This document shows positions 41,811 through 49,665 of a DNA stretch of 64,000 nucleotides, one piece after another. The position numbers and the translations under genes are program-made. How positions within the stretch are numbered: the first letter of the stretch is position 1; every line of letters begins with the position of its first letter. This DNA is from JBJXGV01 sp046160485 (GTDB taxonomy: Bacteria; Orphanbacterota; Orphanbacteria; JBJXGV01), in contig JBJXGV010000012.1 of assembly GCA_046160485.1 (NCBI GenBank), forward strand, positions 62,001 through 126,000, written 5' to 3'. The notes beneath the pieces were generated by a model, which was not told the origin of the DNA, did not search any database, and saw only the letters and a list, made by a program, of their open reading frames with translations.

Positions 41811-42401
41811 TTACGATGGCAGCGCCGCTCCGCGCGTGCGGCGGGCGACGTGAATAATGCGTTGCACGGCAGTGAAGTGCGAGAAGACCGCGATGATCCA
41901 AATCGTAACGGCCGCGGCCTTCCATCCTCCGAGAAGCCCGATGACCAGAAGAACCAGCCGCTCCGGGCGTTCGAGCAGCCCGACGCGGCACTCTTCGCCG
42001 AGCCCCTCGGCACGGGCCCGCGTGTAACTCACGAGGAGCGACCCCGTGATCGCGAGGCACACGCCGACGAGCGTCGGCTCCGCTCGGAACCACCACGCAA
42101 GCGCGATGAAGACGGCAACCTCGGAGTAGCGATCGATCGTCGAGTCGAGGAATGCGCCGAACTTCGTGGCGGACTTCGTGGCGCGGGCAACCGGCCCGTC
42201 GAGGGCGTCGCAAATGCCGCCGGCAAGAAGAACGAGCCCGGCCGCGCGATTCGCGCCCCTCAAGATCAGAACGCTGGAAGCGATTGAAAGCAGGAAGCCA
42301 ACGCCGGTCAGCACGGCCGGCGTGACCCGCGCCCGCACGAGAAGGTTCACGAGCGGATTGAATACGCGCCGTACCCGCTCCTGAAACTCCTTCTTACTCA
42401 T
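41811..42401 (-). CDS. CDP-alcohol phosphatidyltransferase, likely phosphatidylinositol-phosphate synthase
   Basis: 196 residues with about six membrane helices. The full motif D65-x2-D68-G69-x2-A72-R73-x8-G82-x3-D86-x3-D90 is present, as in all active CDP-alcohol phosphotransferases. The neighbour ino1 makes inositol phosphate, so the likely reaction joins CDP-diacylglycerol and inositol-3-phosphate to give phosphatidylinositol phosphate. Phosphatidylglycerolphosphate synthase is the main alternative. A strong promoter candidate lies about 40 bases upstream. Confidence 0.82.
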   Translation of the reverse strand: MSKKEFQERVRRVFNPLVNLLVRARVTPAVLTGVGFLLSIASSVLILRGANRAAGLVLLAGGICDALDGPVARATKSATKFGAFLDSTIDRYSEVAVFIALAWWFRAEPTLVGVCLAITGSLLVSYTRARAEGLGEECRVGLLERPERLVLLVIGLLGGWKAAAVTIWIIAVFSHFTAVQRIIHVARRTRGAALPS

Positions 42402-42439
42402 GCGCGCCGTCCCGTCTTTGATCGTTTCCGAAAGCGCGC

Positions 42440-42468
42440 AGGTTAACGCTGGGTCGGGGGGCTGTCAA
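42440..42468 (-). promoter_or_regulatory. Candidate promoter of the inositol-lipid gene pair
   Basis: A perfect TTGACA (42468-42463) is followed after 17 bases by TAACCT (42445-42440) on the minus strand, in the gap before the CDP-alcohol gene. Confidence 0.5.
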
Positions 42469-42504
42469 CGCGAAAGGCTGGTGCGCACGCTGCGCTGACC
42501 GGAC

Positions 42505-44196
42505 TCAGCGGCGCGCGATAAGCGCTCTCGCCTCTTCGATCTCGGGACGGCTGCCGTCGCCGACCTTGGTCATCGCGAGCAACTGCGCTGCGTACCGGCT
42601 TGCGTCCGCCTCGCGCCCTGCCTTCGACGCCGCGCGCGCCGCGCCGTAGAGACCGTTGAACCGCGCGGGGTAAATCGCGAGCGACGCCTGGAACTCGGTG
42701 AGCGCCTCGTCGGGTTTACCACTATCGAGGAGCGCCTCCGCGAGCAGCTCTCGTACCGGAAGCATTGCCCCGGGGCTGACGGGGTGCTTCCCGAGAGAGT
42801 CCTCGAGCGCCGCGGCCTCGCGCAGAATGCGCACCCCTTCGTCGCGATCTCCCTTCGCGAATGCGATGAGCCCGAGCGCGGCCGATCGCTGGATCCCCAT
42901 CTGATCGGCGAAGTAGCGGTAGCGCGTCACGTCCACCGCACCGGCCAGCGTTTGGAGCAGGTCCGCGGCTTCGGCCGCGGCCGCGAGGTCGCCGCTTCTT
43001 GCCGCGCCCACCGCCCGCGCGAACGCGATGTGCCCCTCCGCAAACGGCAGGCTGCCCCAGAAAGGCATCGGATGCTTCTCGAGCATTGCCGCCTCTTTCC
43101 ACTGCCGGCGCTCGAGCGCGAACCGCGCCGGGATCGCCCCGAACGCATAGGCCGCCGCGAAATCCACCTCGGGTTGCGTCTTGTGAATCGTGCTCAAACG
43201 ATCGAGCACCTCCCTGGCCTTCTCATCCTGCGCGGTTTGAAGGTAGCCGTACGCGAGGTAGTCGAGCGCGTGAAGCTCTTCGTGACTCGACGCGCCGGGA
43301 TGATGCGTCACTCCGTACCGATGCGCCGCATCCGCCGACGCGAGGTTGCACTCGATCGTCTCCGGCCACATCCCGAGCCGCGTGAAGATGTGCGAAGGCA
43401 TGTGGAGCGCGTGAGGCACGACGGGCGCGAGGCCGGCGTACGCCATAGCGGCGGGGAGCCCGCGGCGCGCAAGCGGCGGGTAGTCGTAGCTGTGGATGAG
43501 GTAGTGGGCGAGCCCAGGATGGTTGGGCCGGACTTCATACCACTTCTCGAGTATCGCGGCCGCTTGCTTTTGATTTTCGAGTGCCGGGTCGCCCGGCGGC
43601 GCAGTCGCGAGAAGCGAAAGCGCGAAGAACGCGCTGGCGTTGACGTCCTCTGGATACGCGGCGGAGACCTTTTCGATCTCCCGCTTGAAGCAGGACGCGC
43701 GGCCCTTTGGATCCGCGAGCCCGGGGCCGTGACACGACGGAGCGACGACCGCGGTCGGGTCGGGCTCGTCGAACCCTTCGTAATACGCTTCGACCGCATG
43801 GATGTACGCCGCCTCGCGATCGCTCGTCTTTGCCGCGGCCAGCGCCTGCGCCACGGCGGCGCGCCCCGCCGCGAGCGCTGCCGAATCGGGCGCCACCCAG
43901 ATCGGGTGGTAGTGCGTCATCGCGATCCCCCAGTACGCCATCGCACACTCGGGGTCTTTGCTCGCGACGCTCTCGAACACGCGCCGCGCCTCGTCGTAGA
44001 AGAACGAGTGGAGGAGCGCAAGGCCACGTTCGAATTCCGCCTGCACGGCGGGATCGCAAGTGGTAGCGAACTCGACGGAGCCGACCTCCCCGAGATCGCC
44101 GACTTCGCGCTCTTTCTCACCAACCGCGAACGCATCGTTGCCGGCGAAATTGACGATCAACGCGGTTGAGACGAGCGTCATCGCGAGGATTCTCAT
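42505..44196 (-). CDS. Exported TPR-repeat protein
   Basis: 563 residues. A signal peptide (about 1-24, ending A-F-A) is followed by helical repeats throughout: F-E-R-G-L-A-L-L-H-S-F-F-Y-D-E-A-R-R-V-F-E near the N-terminus and a clear TPR pair near the end (A-L-T-E-F-Q-A-S-L-A-I-Y-P). The conserved H-A-L-H-M-P-S-H-I-F-T-R-L-G and W-G-I-A-M-T-H-Y-H-P-I-W segments mark a widespread uncharacterised family of secreted TPR proteins, but I know of no assigned function. ATG 44196 has AGGGAGG seven bases upstream. The 180-base gap above it holds a TATCAT -10-like box without a good -35. Confidence 0.75.
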   Translation of the reverse strand: MRILAMTLVSTALIVNFAGNDAFAVGEKEREVGDLGEVGSVEFATTCDPAVQAEFERGLALLHSFFYDEARRVFESVASKDPECAMAYWGIAMTHYHPIWVAPDSAALAAGRAAVAQALAAAKTSDREAAYIHAVEAYYEGFDEPDPTAVVAPSCHGPGLADPKGRASCFKREIEKVSAAYPEDVNASAFFALSLLATAPPGDPALENQKQAAAILEKWYEVRPNHPGLAHYLIHSYDYPPLARRGLPAAMAYAGLAPVVPHALHMPSHIFTRLGMWPETIECNLASADAAHRYGVTHHPGASSHEELHALDYLAYGYLQTAQDEKAREVLDRLSTIHKTQPEVDFAAAYAFGAIPARFALERRQWKEAAMLEKHPMPFWGSLPFAEGHIAFARAVGAARSGDLAAAAEAADLLQTLAGAVDVTRYRYFADQMGIQRSAALGLIAFAKGDRDEGVRILREAAALEDSLGKHPVSPGAMLPVRELLAEALLDSGKPDEALTEFQASLAIYPARFNGLYGAARAASKAGREADASRYAAQLLAMTKVGDGSRPEIEEARALIARR

Positions 44197-44376
44197 AGCG
44201 GCACCTCCCTGGGTTGGACGAACCGGCGCGGAGGCGATGTTGCTTGGGCTTCGTCTAAGCCGCCGCGAGCAACACGCTGAAGCTAGAGCGAGCGGAATGA
44301 TACCGCCATCTCGCTGTTCGTGCCTTCCAAAGAAACTGCGTGCGACGCCCAACGGCCGTCACGATGGTCGCCGCAA

Positions 44377-45432
44377 TCACTCGCGGTCGGCATAGCGCGT
44401 GTAGAGCTCGCGGCGCGGGACGCCGAACTCGCGCGCTGCGCGGGCGACGGCGGCGCTAGGGCGGGCGCCTTCGGCGGCGAGTTCGGCGACGCGGCGGAGG
44501 GCGGCTTCGAGTAACACGTGCGGCGCAGCGGCATCAGTGAGCGCGGCGCCTGCTGCGTCAGCAACTCCCGCGCGATCGAACGAGCTTGCGGCGTTCACCG
44601 CGCTCGCGTCGTGCGACTGACGCTTCCCATCGCGCGCACCACCACGCGCCGCACCCTCGATCCCCTCGATCACGAGCACAACCTCACCACGCGGCGCCTT
44701 CTCCGCGTATCGCGCCGCAAGCTCCGGCAGCGTCGCGCGCGCGAACTCCTCGAACATCTTCGTGATCTCGCGCGCGACGACGGCGCGGCGCTGGCCGAGC
44801 GCGGCGGCGAGATCCTTGAGCGTCGCGGCGACGCGCGTGGGCGACTCGAAGATCACGATCGTGTGCGGCTCCGCGGCGAGTCGCGCAATACGCTGGCGCC
44901 GCGCGCTCCCCGACTTCGGCAGAAACCCCTCGAAGACGTAGCGCGCTGCCTGCAAACCCGACGCGGCGAGCGCGGCCGCCGGCGCCGACGCGCCCGGGAT
45001 CGGAGAGACGACGAAGCCGCCCTCGATCGCGAGCGCCACGAGGTGCGCCGCGGGATCCGAAATCCCCGGCGTACCGGCGTCCGTCACGACCGCGACGCTT
45101 TCCCCGCGCGCAAGCCGCGCGAGAATCCCCGGCGCCGCGCGCTCGCGGTTGCGCTCGTGATACGGGGTCGTCCGCGTGCCGATCCCGTAGTGCGTCAGGA
45201 GCGTCCGCGTGACGCGCGTGTCTTCGCACGCGACGACGTCGGCCTCCTTGAGGATGCGCAGCGCGCGCAGCGTGACGTCCTCGAGATTGCCGATCGGCGT
45301 CGAAACGATATAGAGCGCGCCCGCCGTCTCGCCCGCTGCGTCCGGCGCGGCGCTTCTCGCGGCGTCTCGCGCTGCATTTCCCGGATCGCGCGCCGTTCTC
45401 CGCGCCCTCGCCTTCCCAAAATCCGCTTGCAC
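44377..45432 (-). CDS. rsmI: 16S rRNA (cytidine1402-2'-O)-methyltransferase
   Basis: 351 residues, tetrapyrrole-methylase fold. Signatures are V-S-T-P-I-G-N-L-E-D-V-T-L-R-A, C-E-D-T-R-V-T-R-T-L-L, T-D-A-G-T-P-G-I-S-D-P and P-G-A-S-A-P, all typical of RsmI. The N-terminal 35 residues and a C-terminal low-complexity linker make it longer than the usual 280 or so. GTG 45432 has GGAGG six bases upstream. It is divergent from the glutamate dehydrogenase gene. Confidence 0.92.
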   Translation of the reverse strand: MQADFGKARARRTARDPGNAARDAARSAAPDAAGETAGALYIVSTPIGNLEDVTLRALRILKEADVVACEDTRVTRTLLTHYGIGTRTTPYHERNRERAAPGILARLARGESVAVVTDAGTPGISDPAAHLVALAIEGGFVVSPIPGASAPAAALAASGLQAARYVFEGFLPKSGSARRQRIARLAAEPHTIVIFESPTRVAATLKDLAAALGQRRAVVAREITKMFEEFARATLPELAARYAEKAPRGEVVLVIEGIEGAARGGARDGKRQSHDASAVNAASSFDRAGVADAAGAALTDAAAPHVLLEAALRRVAELAAEGARPSAAVARAAREFGVPRRELYTRYADRE

Positions 45433-45476
45433 GAGCTGCCTCCGTTAACCGAGAATTGGGCGCCAGTTTCCGATCG

Positions 45477-46802
45477 ATGAATCCCCCGACGCCGCGCTCA
45501 GCGCGCGATGCTATTCCACGCAAGGAGGCCCTGCAAGTGGTCCACGAGACACTCGTTTTCTTCGAGAACGCGATGCTTCAGTTCGACGAGGCGGCGCGCA
45601 TGCTGCAGCTCTCGCAAGACCAGATCGCAGTTATCAAAGAACCGCGCCGCATCACCGAGGCGAACCTTCCGGTGCGCATGGACGACGGCTCGGTGAAACT
45701 CTTCAAGGCCTTCCGCGTGCAGCACAACATCGTGCGCGGACCCGCGAAGGGCGGCATCCGCTTCCACCAAGACGTCAACGTCGACGAGGTGAAGGCGCTC
45801 GCGTTCCTGATGACCTTCAAGTGCGCGGTCGTCGGCATTCCGATGGGCGGCGGCAAAGGCGGCGTCATCGTCAATCCGTCGACGCTCTCAAAGAACGAAA
45901 TCGAGCGGCTCGCGCGGCGCTACTTCGCGGAACTCTCGAACCTCTTCGGCGAGGACAAGGACGTCCCCGCGCCCGACGTCGGCACGAACGCCGAGATCAT
46001 GGGCTGGATGATGGACACGTACTCGATGCATTACGAGCGGTCGTCGCCGGCCGTGATTACGGGCAAGCCGATCGAACTCGGCGGATCTCAGGGGCGCGAA
46101 GAGGCGACGGGGCTCGGCATGCTCTTCTGCCTGCGCGAGGTCGCGAAGTGGGAGTCGATGCAGCTTGCGGGCGCGACCGCCGCGGTGCAGGGCTTCGGCA
46201 ACGCCGGGTCGTGGGGCGCGCACTTCCTCTCGAAGGAAGGCCTCAAGATCGTCGCGATCTCCGACGTCACCGGCACGTACAGCTCCGAGGCCGGCATCGA
46301 CATCGCCGCGGCGCGAGCGTACACGAACGCCCACAAGTCGCTCGGCGGCGCTGACAAGGAGCTCGGCTACAAGTTCAATCCCGACTCGAAGGCGGTGCTC
46401 GAGCATGAGTGCGACATCCTCGTGCCGGCCGCGCTCGAGAATCAGATTCTCGTGTCGAACGCGCCGAAGATTCGCGCGAAGATCATCGCCGAGGTCGCGA
46501 ACGGGCCGATGACGAACGCCGCGCACGAGATCCTCCGCGACCGGAAGATCCGCGTGATCCCCGACATCCTTTGCAACGCGGGCGGCGTAACCGTTTCGTA
46601 CCTCGAGTGGGTGCAGAACCGGATGGGCTTCTACTGGACGAAGGACAAGGTGCTCGACGAGTGCGAAGGCATCATGAAGGCCGCGACGCAGAACGTGCTC
46701 CACGTCTCCGGCGAATACAAGGTGCCGATGCGACTCGCCGCGTTCATCGTCGCGATCCAGCGCGTCGCGCGCGCCGCCGAGATGCGCGGGCTCTACGCGT
46801 AA
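45477..46802 (+). CDS. Glu/Leu/Phe/Val dehydrogenase (glutamate dehydrogenase)
   Basis: 441 residues, the length of hexameric NAD(P)-dependent glutamate dehydrogenases. The catalytic region G-P-A-K-G-G-I-R-F and M-G-G-G-K-G-G, the P-A-P-D-V-G-T-N segment and the Rossmann motif G-F-G-N-A-G-S are all present. It interconverts glutamate and 2-oxoglutarate plus ammonia. The start is uncertain: ATG 45477 has no Shine-Dalgarno, and an in-frame upstream TTG and downstream GTG are possible. Confidence 0.9.
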   Translation: MNPPTPRSARDAIPRKEALQVVHETLVFFENAMLQFDEAARMLQLSQDQIAVIKEPRRITEANLPVRMDDGSVKLFKAFRVQHNIVRGPAKGGIRFHQDVNVDEVKALAFLMTFKCAVVGIPMGGGKGGVIVNPSTLSKNEIERLARRYFAELSNLFGEDKDVPAPDVGTNAEIMGWMMDTYSMHYERSSPAVITGKPIELGGSQGREEATGLGMLFCLREVAKWESMQLAGATAAVQGFGNAGSWGAHFLSKEGLKIVAISDVTGTYSSEAGIDIAAARAYTNAHKSLGGADKELGYKFNPDSKAVLEHECDILVPAALENQILVSNAPKIRAKIIAEVANGPMTNAAHEILRDRKIRVIPDILCNAGGVTVSYLEWVQNRMGFYWTKDKVLDECEGIMKAATQNVLHVSGEYKVPMRLAAFIVAIQRVARAAEMRGLYA

Positions 46803-46814
46803 CCGCTAGCCGTT

Positions 46815-46870
46815 CGCCGCGCCCGCGGCGGGCCTTGCGCGCGGGCGCTTGCTGTTCGAAGGCGCGCCCG
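46815..46870. terminator. GC hairpins between converging gdh and nadE
   Basis: The 85-base gap between the converging genes holds a 6-bp hairpin (46815-46830) and a 7-bp inverted repeat (46842-46848 with 46864-46870), without T-runs. Termination by these is possible but weakly supported. Confidence 0.25.
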
Positions 46871-46887
46871 GACCTACGCGGCGCGGC

Positions 46888-47757
46888 TTACGAACCCCAG
46901 TCGCGAGCGTAGAGGAAGTCGTTCGTGACGGTGCGGCCCGAGATCTTCGCGATCGTCGGGAGGCGCCGCTTGAACTGCGAGCGGCGGACGAGCGTTTCGA
47001 CCTTCGCGACGAACGCATCGGAGAAGCCGCGCTCGACCGCTTCCTTGCGCGTCAGACGGCAGTCGACGATGAGGAAGAGAAGCTGGTCGACCTCGTCGTA
47101 GGTGAATCCGAGATCGCCTTCGTCGGATTGCCCTTCCCACAAATCCGCGCTCGGCGGCTTTTCGATCACGCGCTCGGGGATTTTCATCTGCCGTGAGAGC
47201 GCCCGCACTTGCGTCTTGTAGAGATCGCCGACCGGGTTGACGGCGCACGCCATGTCGCCGTAGAGCGTGCCGTAGCCGAGCAGGAGTTCCGTCTTGTTCG
47301 ACGTGCCGAGGACGAGCGCTGTACGCGCCGCCGAGAGGTCGTAGAGAATCGACATGCGCTCGCGCGACATCTTGTTGCCGCGGCGCACGTGCGAGGCGTC
47401 GGGCTCGGTCTCGAAGTAGGCTTCGATCTGGCGCGTGATGTCGACGGTGGCGGTGTCGAAGCCGAACTCGCGCGCGACGAGTGCGGCGTCGGCGGCGCTT
47501 GCGGGGTTCGACCGCGCGTGCGGCATGATGACGCCGAGCACGCCGCCGGGACCGAACGCGCGCACCGCGATCGCGGCGGCGAGCGCGGAATCGATGCCGC
47601 CCGAAAGCCCGAGCACGACGCGCGCGAAGCCCGCCTTCTCGACTTCGTTCTTAAGAAATGAAACGAGCACCTTCTCGATCGTCGGCCAGTCGCCGAGGAA
47701 TCGCTCGCGCTCATCCGGGCGAAGCCGCGCGTGTGGTGTTGCCGCCGGTGCGCTCAT
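46888..47757 (-). CDS. nadE: NAD+ synthetase, ammonia-type synthetase domain
   Basis: 289 residues. The PP-loop G-L-S-G-G-I-D-S-A-L, the N-K-T-E-L-L-L-G-Y-G-T-L-Y-G-D segment and the C-terminal P-S-A-D-L-W-E-G-Q-S-D-E are characteristic of NadE, which amidates deamido-NAD. No glutaminase domain is fused. The gene just upstream encodes a nitrilase-family protein that could supply ammonia from glutamine. Confidence 0.93.
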   Translation of the reverse strand: MSAPAATPHARLRPDERERFLGDWPTIEKVLVSFLKNEVEKAGFARVVLGLSGGIDSALAAAIAVRAFGPGGVLGVIMPHARSNPASAADAALVAREFGFDTATVDITRQIEAYFETEPDASHVRRGNKMSRERMSILYDLSAARTALVLGTSNKTELLLGYGTLYGDMACAVNPVGDLYKTQVRALSRQMKIPERVIEKPPSADLWEGQSDEGDLGFTYDEVDQLLFLIVDCRLTRKEAVERGFSDAFVAKVETLVRRSQFKRRLPTIAKISGRTVTNDFLYARDWGS

Positions 47758-47764
47758 CGATGCA

Positions 47765-48625
47765 TCAGTCCTTTCGATCGCCGCCGAGAATGCGCGTCAA
47801 CTCGCGAACGGTGAGGCCGAGGCGCTCGTCGCGGAAGAGCGGTGTCACCATGCGCTCGCGGCGAACGATGCGCGGATCGACTTCGCCGAAGATGACGTCC
47901 TCTTCGAAGTAGCGCGCGCGCGCGACGGTCGATCCGTCGGGCGCGACGATCTCGGAGCCGCCCCAGAAGCCGACGCCGTCCTCGAAACCGACGCGGTTCG
48001 CGTAGAGCACGTAGGCGCCGAGAAGGCGCGCGTAAGTGCGGTTCATCGTCTGCCATGTTTCCGCGGGCGCGGGCGTGCCGTGGCCCGGCACACCGCGCAG
48101 CGGCGACGCCGACGGGCAGAGCAAAATCTGCGCGCCGTCTTGCACGGCGATGTACGGGGCGGAGAGATGCCACAGGTCTTCGCAAACGAGCATCGCGACG
48201 CGGCCGAACTTCGTGTCGAACGCACGAATCGTATTCCCGCCGGCGAGGTAGCGCGCCTCGTCGAAGAGTCCGTACGTCGGCAGGTAAACCTTGCGGTGCA
48301 CCGCGCGAATCGCGCCGTCTTCGATGTAGAACGCGCTGTTGTAGTAGACGTAATCCGCCGAGTCCTCGACCAAGCCGATCACGATCGAGATGCGTTTGGA
48401 GACTTCGCAGAGCGGTGCCAGCCGCGCGTCGTCCCGCGCGAGCGCGACGTCCGGCACCATGTCCTTGAGGAAGTAGCCGGTGGCGGCGAGTTCCGGGAAG
48501 AGAATCAGGCGCGCGCCGTCGTCGGCCGCACGCGCCGCCGTCGCCGCGCAGGCCGCGAGGTTCTTCTCGAGATTGCCGAGCGTGGGATTCGTTTGCGCGA
48601 TCGCCGCGCGAATCGGTGCGTTCAC
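47765..48625 (-). CDS. Nitrilase-family amidase, likely glutaminase partner of NadE
   Basis: 286 residues. The Glu-Lys-Cys triad is visible: F-P-E-L-A-A-T-G-Y, H-R-K-V-Y-L-P-T, and V-C-E-D-L-W-H. The C-E-D-L-W context is that of the glutaminase domain of glutamine-dependent NAD synthetases rather than of generic nitrilases. It ends seven bases before nadE. GTG 48625 overlaps the TGA of the threonine aldolase gene. Another carbon-nitrogen hydrolase role is possible. Confidence 0.85.
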   Translation of the reverse strand: MNAPIRAAIAQTNPTLGNLEKNLAACAATAARAADDGARLILFPELAATGYFLKDMVPDVALARDDARLAPLCEVSKRISIVIGLVEDSADYVYYNSAFYIEDGAIRAVHRKVYLPTYGLFDEARYLAGGNTIRAFDTKFGRVAMLVCEDLWHLSAPYIAVQDGAQILLCPSASPLRGVPGHGTPAPAETWQTMNRTYARLLGAYVLYANRVGFEDGVGFWGGSEIVAPDGSTVARARYFEEDVIFGEVDPRIVRRERMVTPLFRDERLGLTVRELTRILGGDRKD

Positions 48626-49665
48626 GCCGCCACGCTCGCGGAGCGGAGAACGCGCTCGAACGCGCCGGCCGCCTGCTCCGCAGCCGCGGCGGAGACGTCG
48701 AGATGAAACACCGCGCGAAACCACGCACGCTCGACCGGCGAAATGAGCACCTTCTCGGCGCGGAGGCGTTCGATCAGCTTCGCCGCCTTCGCGGCATCCG
48801 GCACGTGAAACAGAACGATGTTCGTCTCGACGCCGCGTTCATTGATCGCGATGCCAGGACACAGCGCAAGCGACTGCGCAAGCCGCCGCGCGTTCGCGTG
48901 ATCTTCGGCGAGGCGCTCGACGTTGTGATCGAGCGCGTAGTGGCACGCCGCGGCGAGAACGCCCGCCTGCCGCATGCCGCCGCCCCACATCTTGCGGAAG
49001 CGACGCGCGCGCGCGATAAGCGCAGCGCTTCCCGACAGAACCGAACCGACCGGCGCGCCGAGACCCTTCGAGATGCAGAGCGACACCGTGTCGGCGAGAT
49101 CGGCATAGGCGCGAGGGGCGTTGCCGCTCGCGACGACGGCGTTCATGAGGCGCGCGCCGTCGAGGTGCATCGCGACGCCGCGCTCGCGCGCAAGGCGCGA
49201 GAGCGCGCGCAACGCGTCGAGCGGATAGATCGCGCCGCCCGCGCGGTTGTGCGTGTTTTCGACGCAAATCAGCCGCGTCGCCGGCGTGTGCAGCGATTCG
49301 TCGTGAATGAGCGCCTCCACGCGGTCGAGCGGCAGCACGCCGCGGTCGCCGTCCAAGAGCTGAAGCTGAACGCCGGAGAGTACGGCGGGCGCAGCGACTT
49401 CGTTCAGAGCGATGTGCGATCCGCGTTCGAGAATGACTTCGTCGCCCGGCGACGTGTGCACCTTCACCGCGAGCTGGTTCGACATCGTGCCGCTCGGAAC
49501 GTAGAGCGCCGCTTCCTTCCCCATCATCTCAGCGACGCGGGTCTCGAGACGATTCACGTTCGGGTCTTCGCCGTAGACGTCGTCGCCGACTTCGGCGCGC
49601 GCCATAGCCTCGCGCATCGCCGCCGACGGACGCGTCACCGTATCGCTTCGCAGATCAATCCACAC
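48622..49665 (-). CDS. Low-specificity L-threonine aldolase
   Basis: 347 residues, PLP-dependent beta-eliminating lyase family. It begins I-D-L-R-S-D-T-V-T-R-P, contains G-D-D-V-Y-G-E-D-P, E-N-T-H-N-x-A-G-G and L-D-G-A-R-L, and binds PLP through Lys in S-I/L-S-K-G-L-G-A-P-V-G (C-I-S-K-G-L here). It cleaves threonine or allo-threonine to glycine and acetaldehyde. GTG 49665 overlaps the end of selB and has GGAGGA eight bases upstream. Confidence 0.9.
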   Translation of the reverse strand: MWIDLRSDTVTRPSAAMREAMARAEVGDDVYGEDPNVNRLETRVAEMMGKEAALYVPSGTMSNQLAVKVHTSPGDEVILERGSHIALNEVAAPAVLSGVQLQLLDGDRGVLPLDRVEALIHDESLHTPATRLICVENTHNRAGGAIYPLDALRALSRLARERGVAMHLDGARLMNAVVASGNAPRAYADLADTVSLCISKGLGAPVGSVLSGSAALIARARRFRKMWGGGMRQAGVLAAACHYALDHNVERLAEDHANARRLAQSLALCPGIAINERGVETNIVLFHVPDAAKAAKLIERLRAEKVLISPVERAWFRAVFHLDVSAAAAEQAAGAFERVLRSASVAA

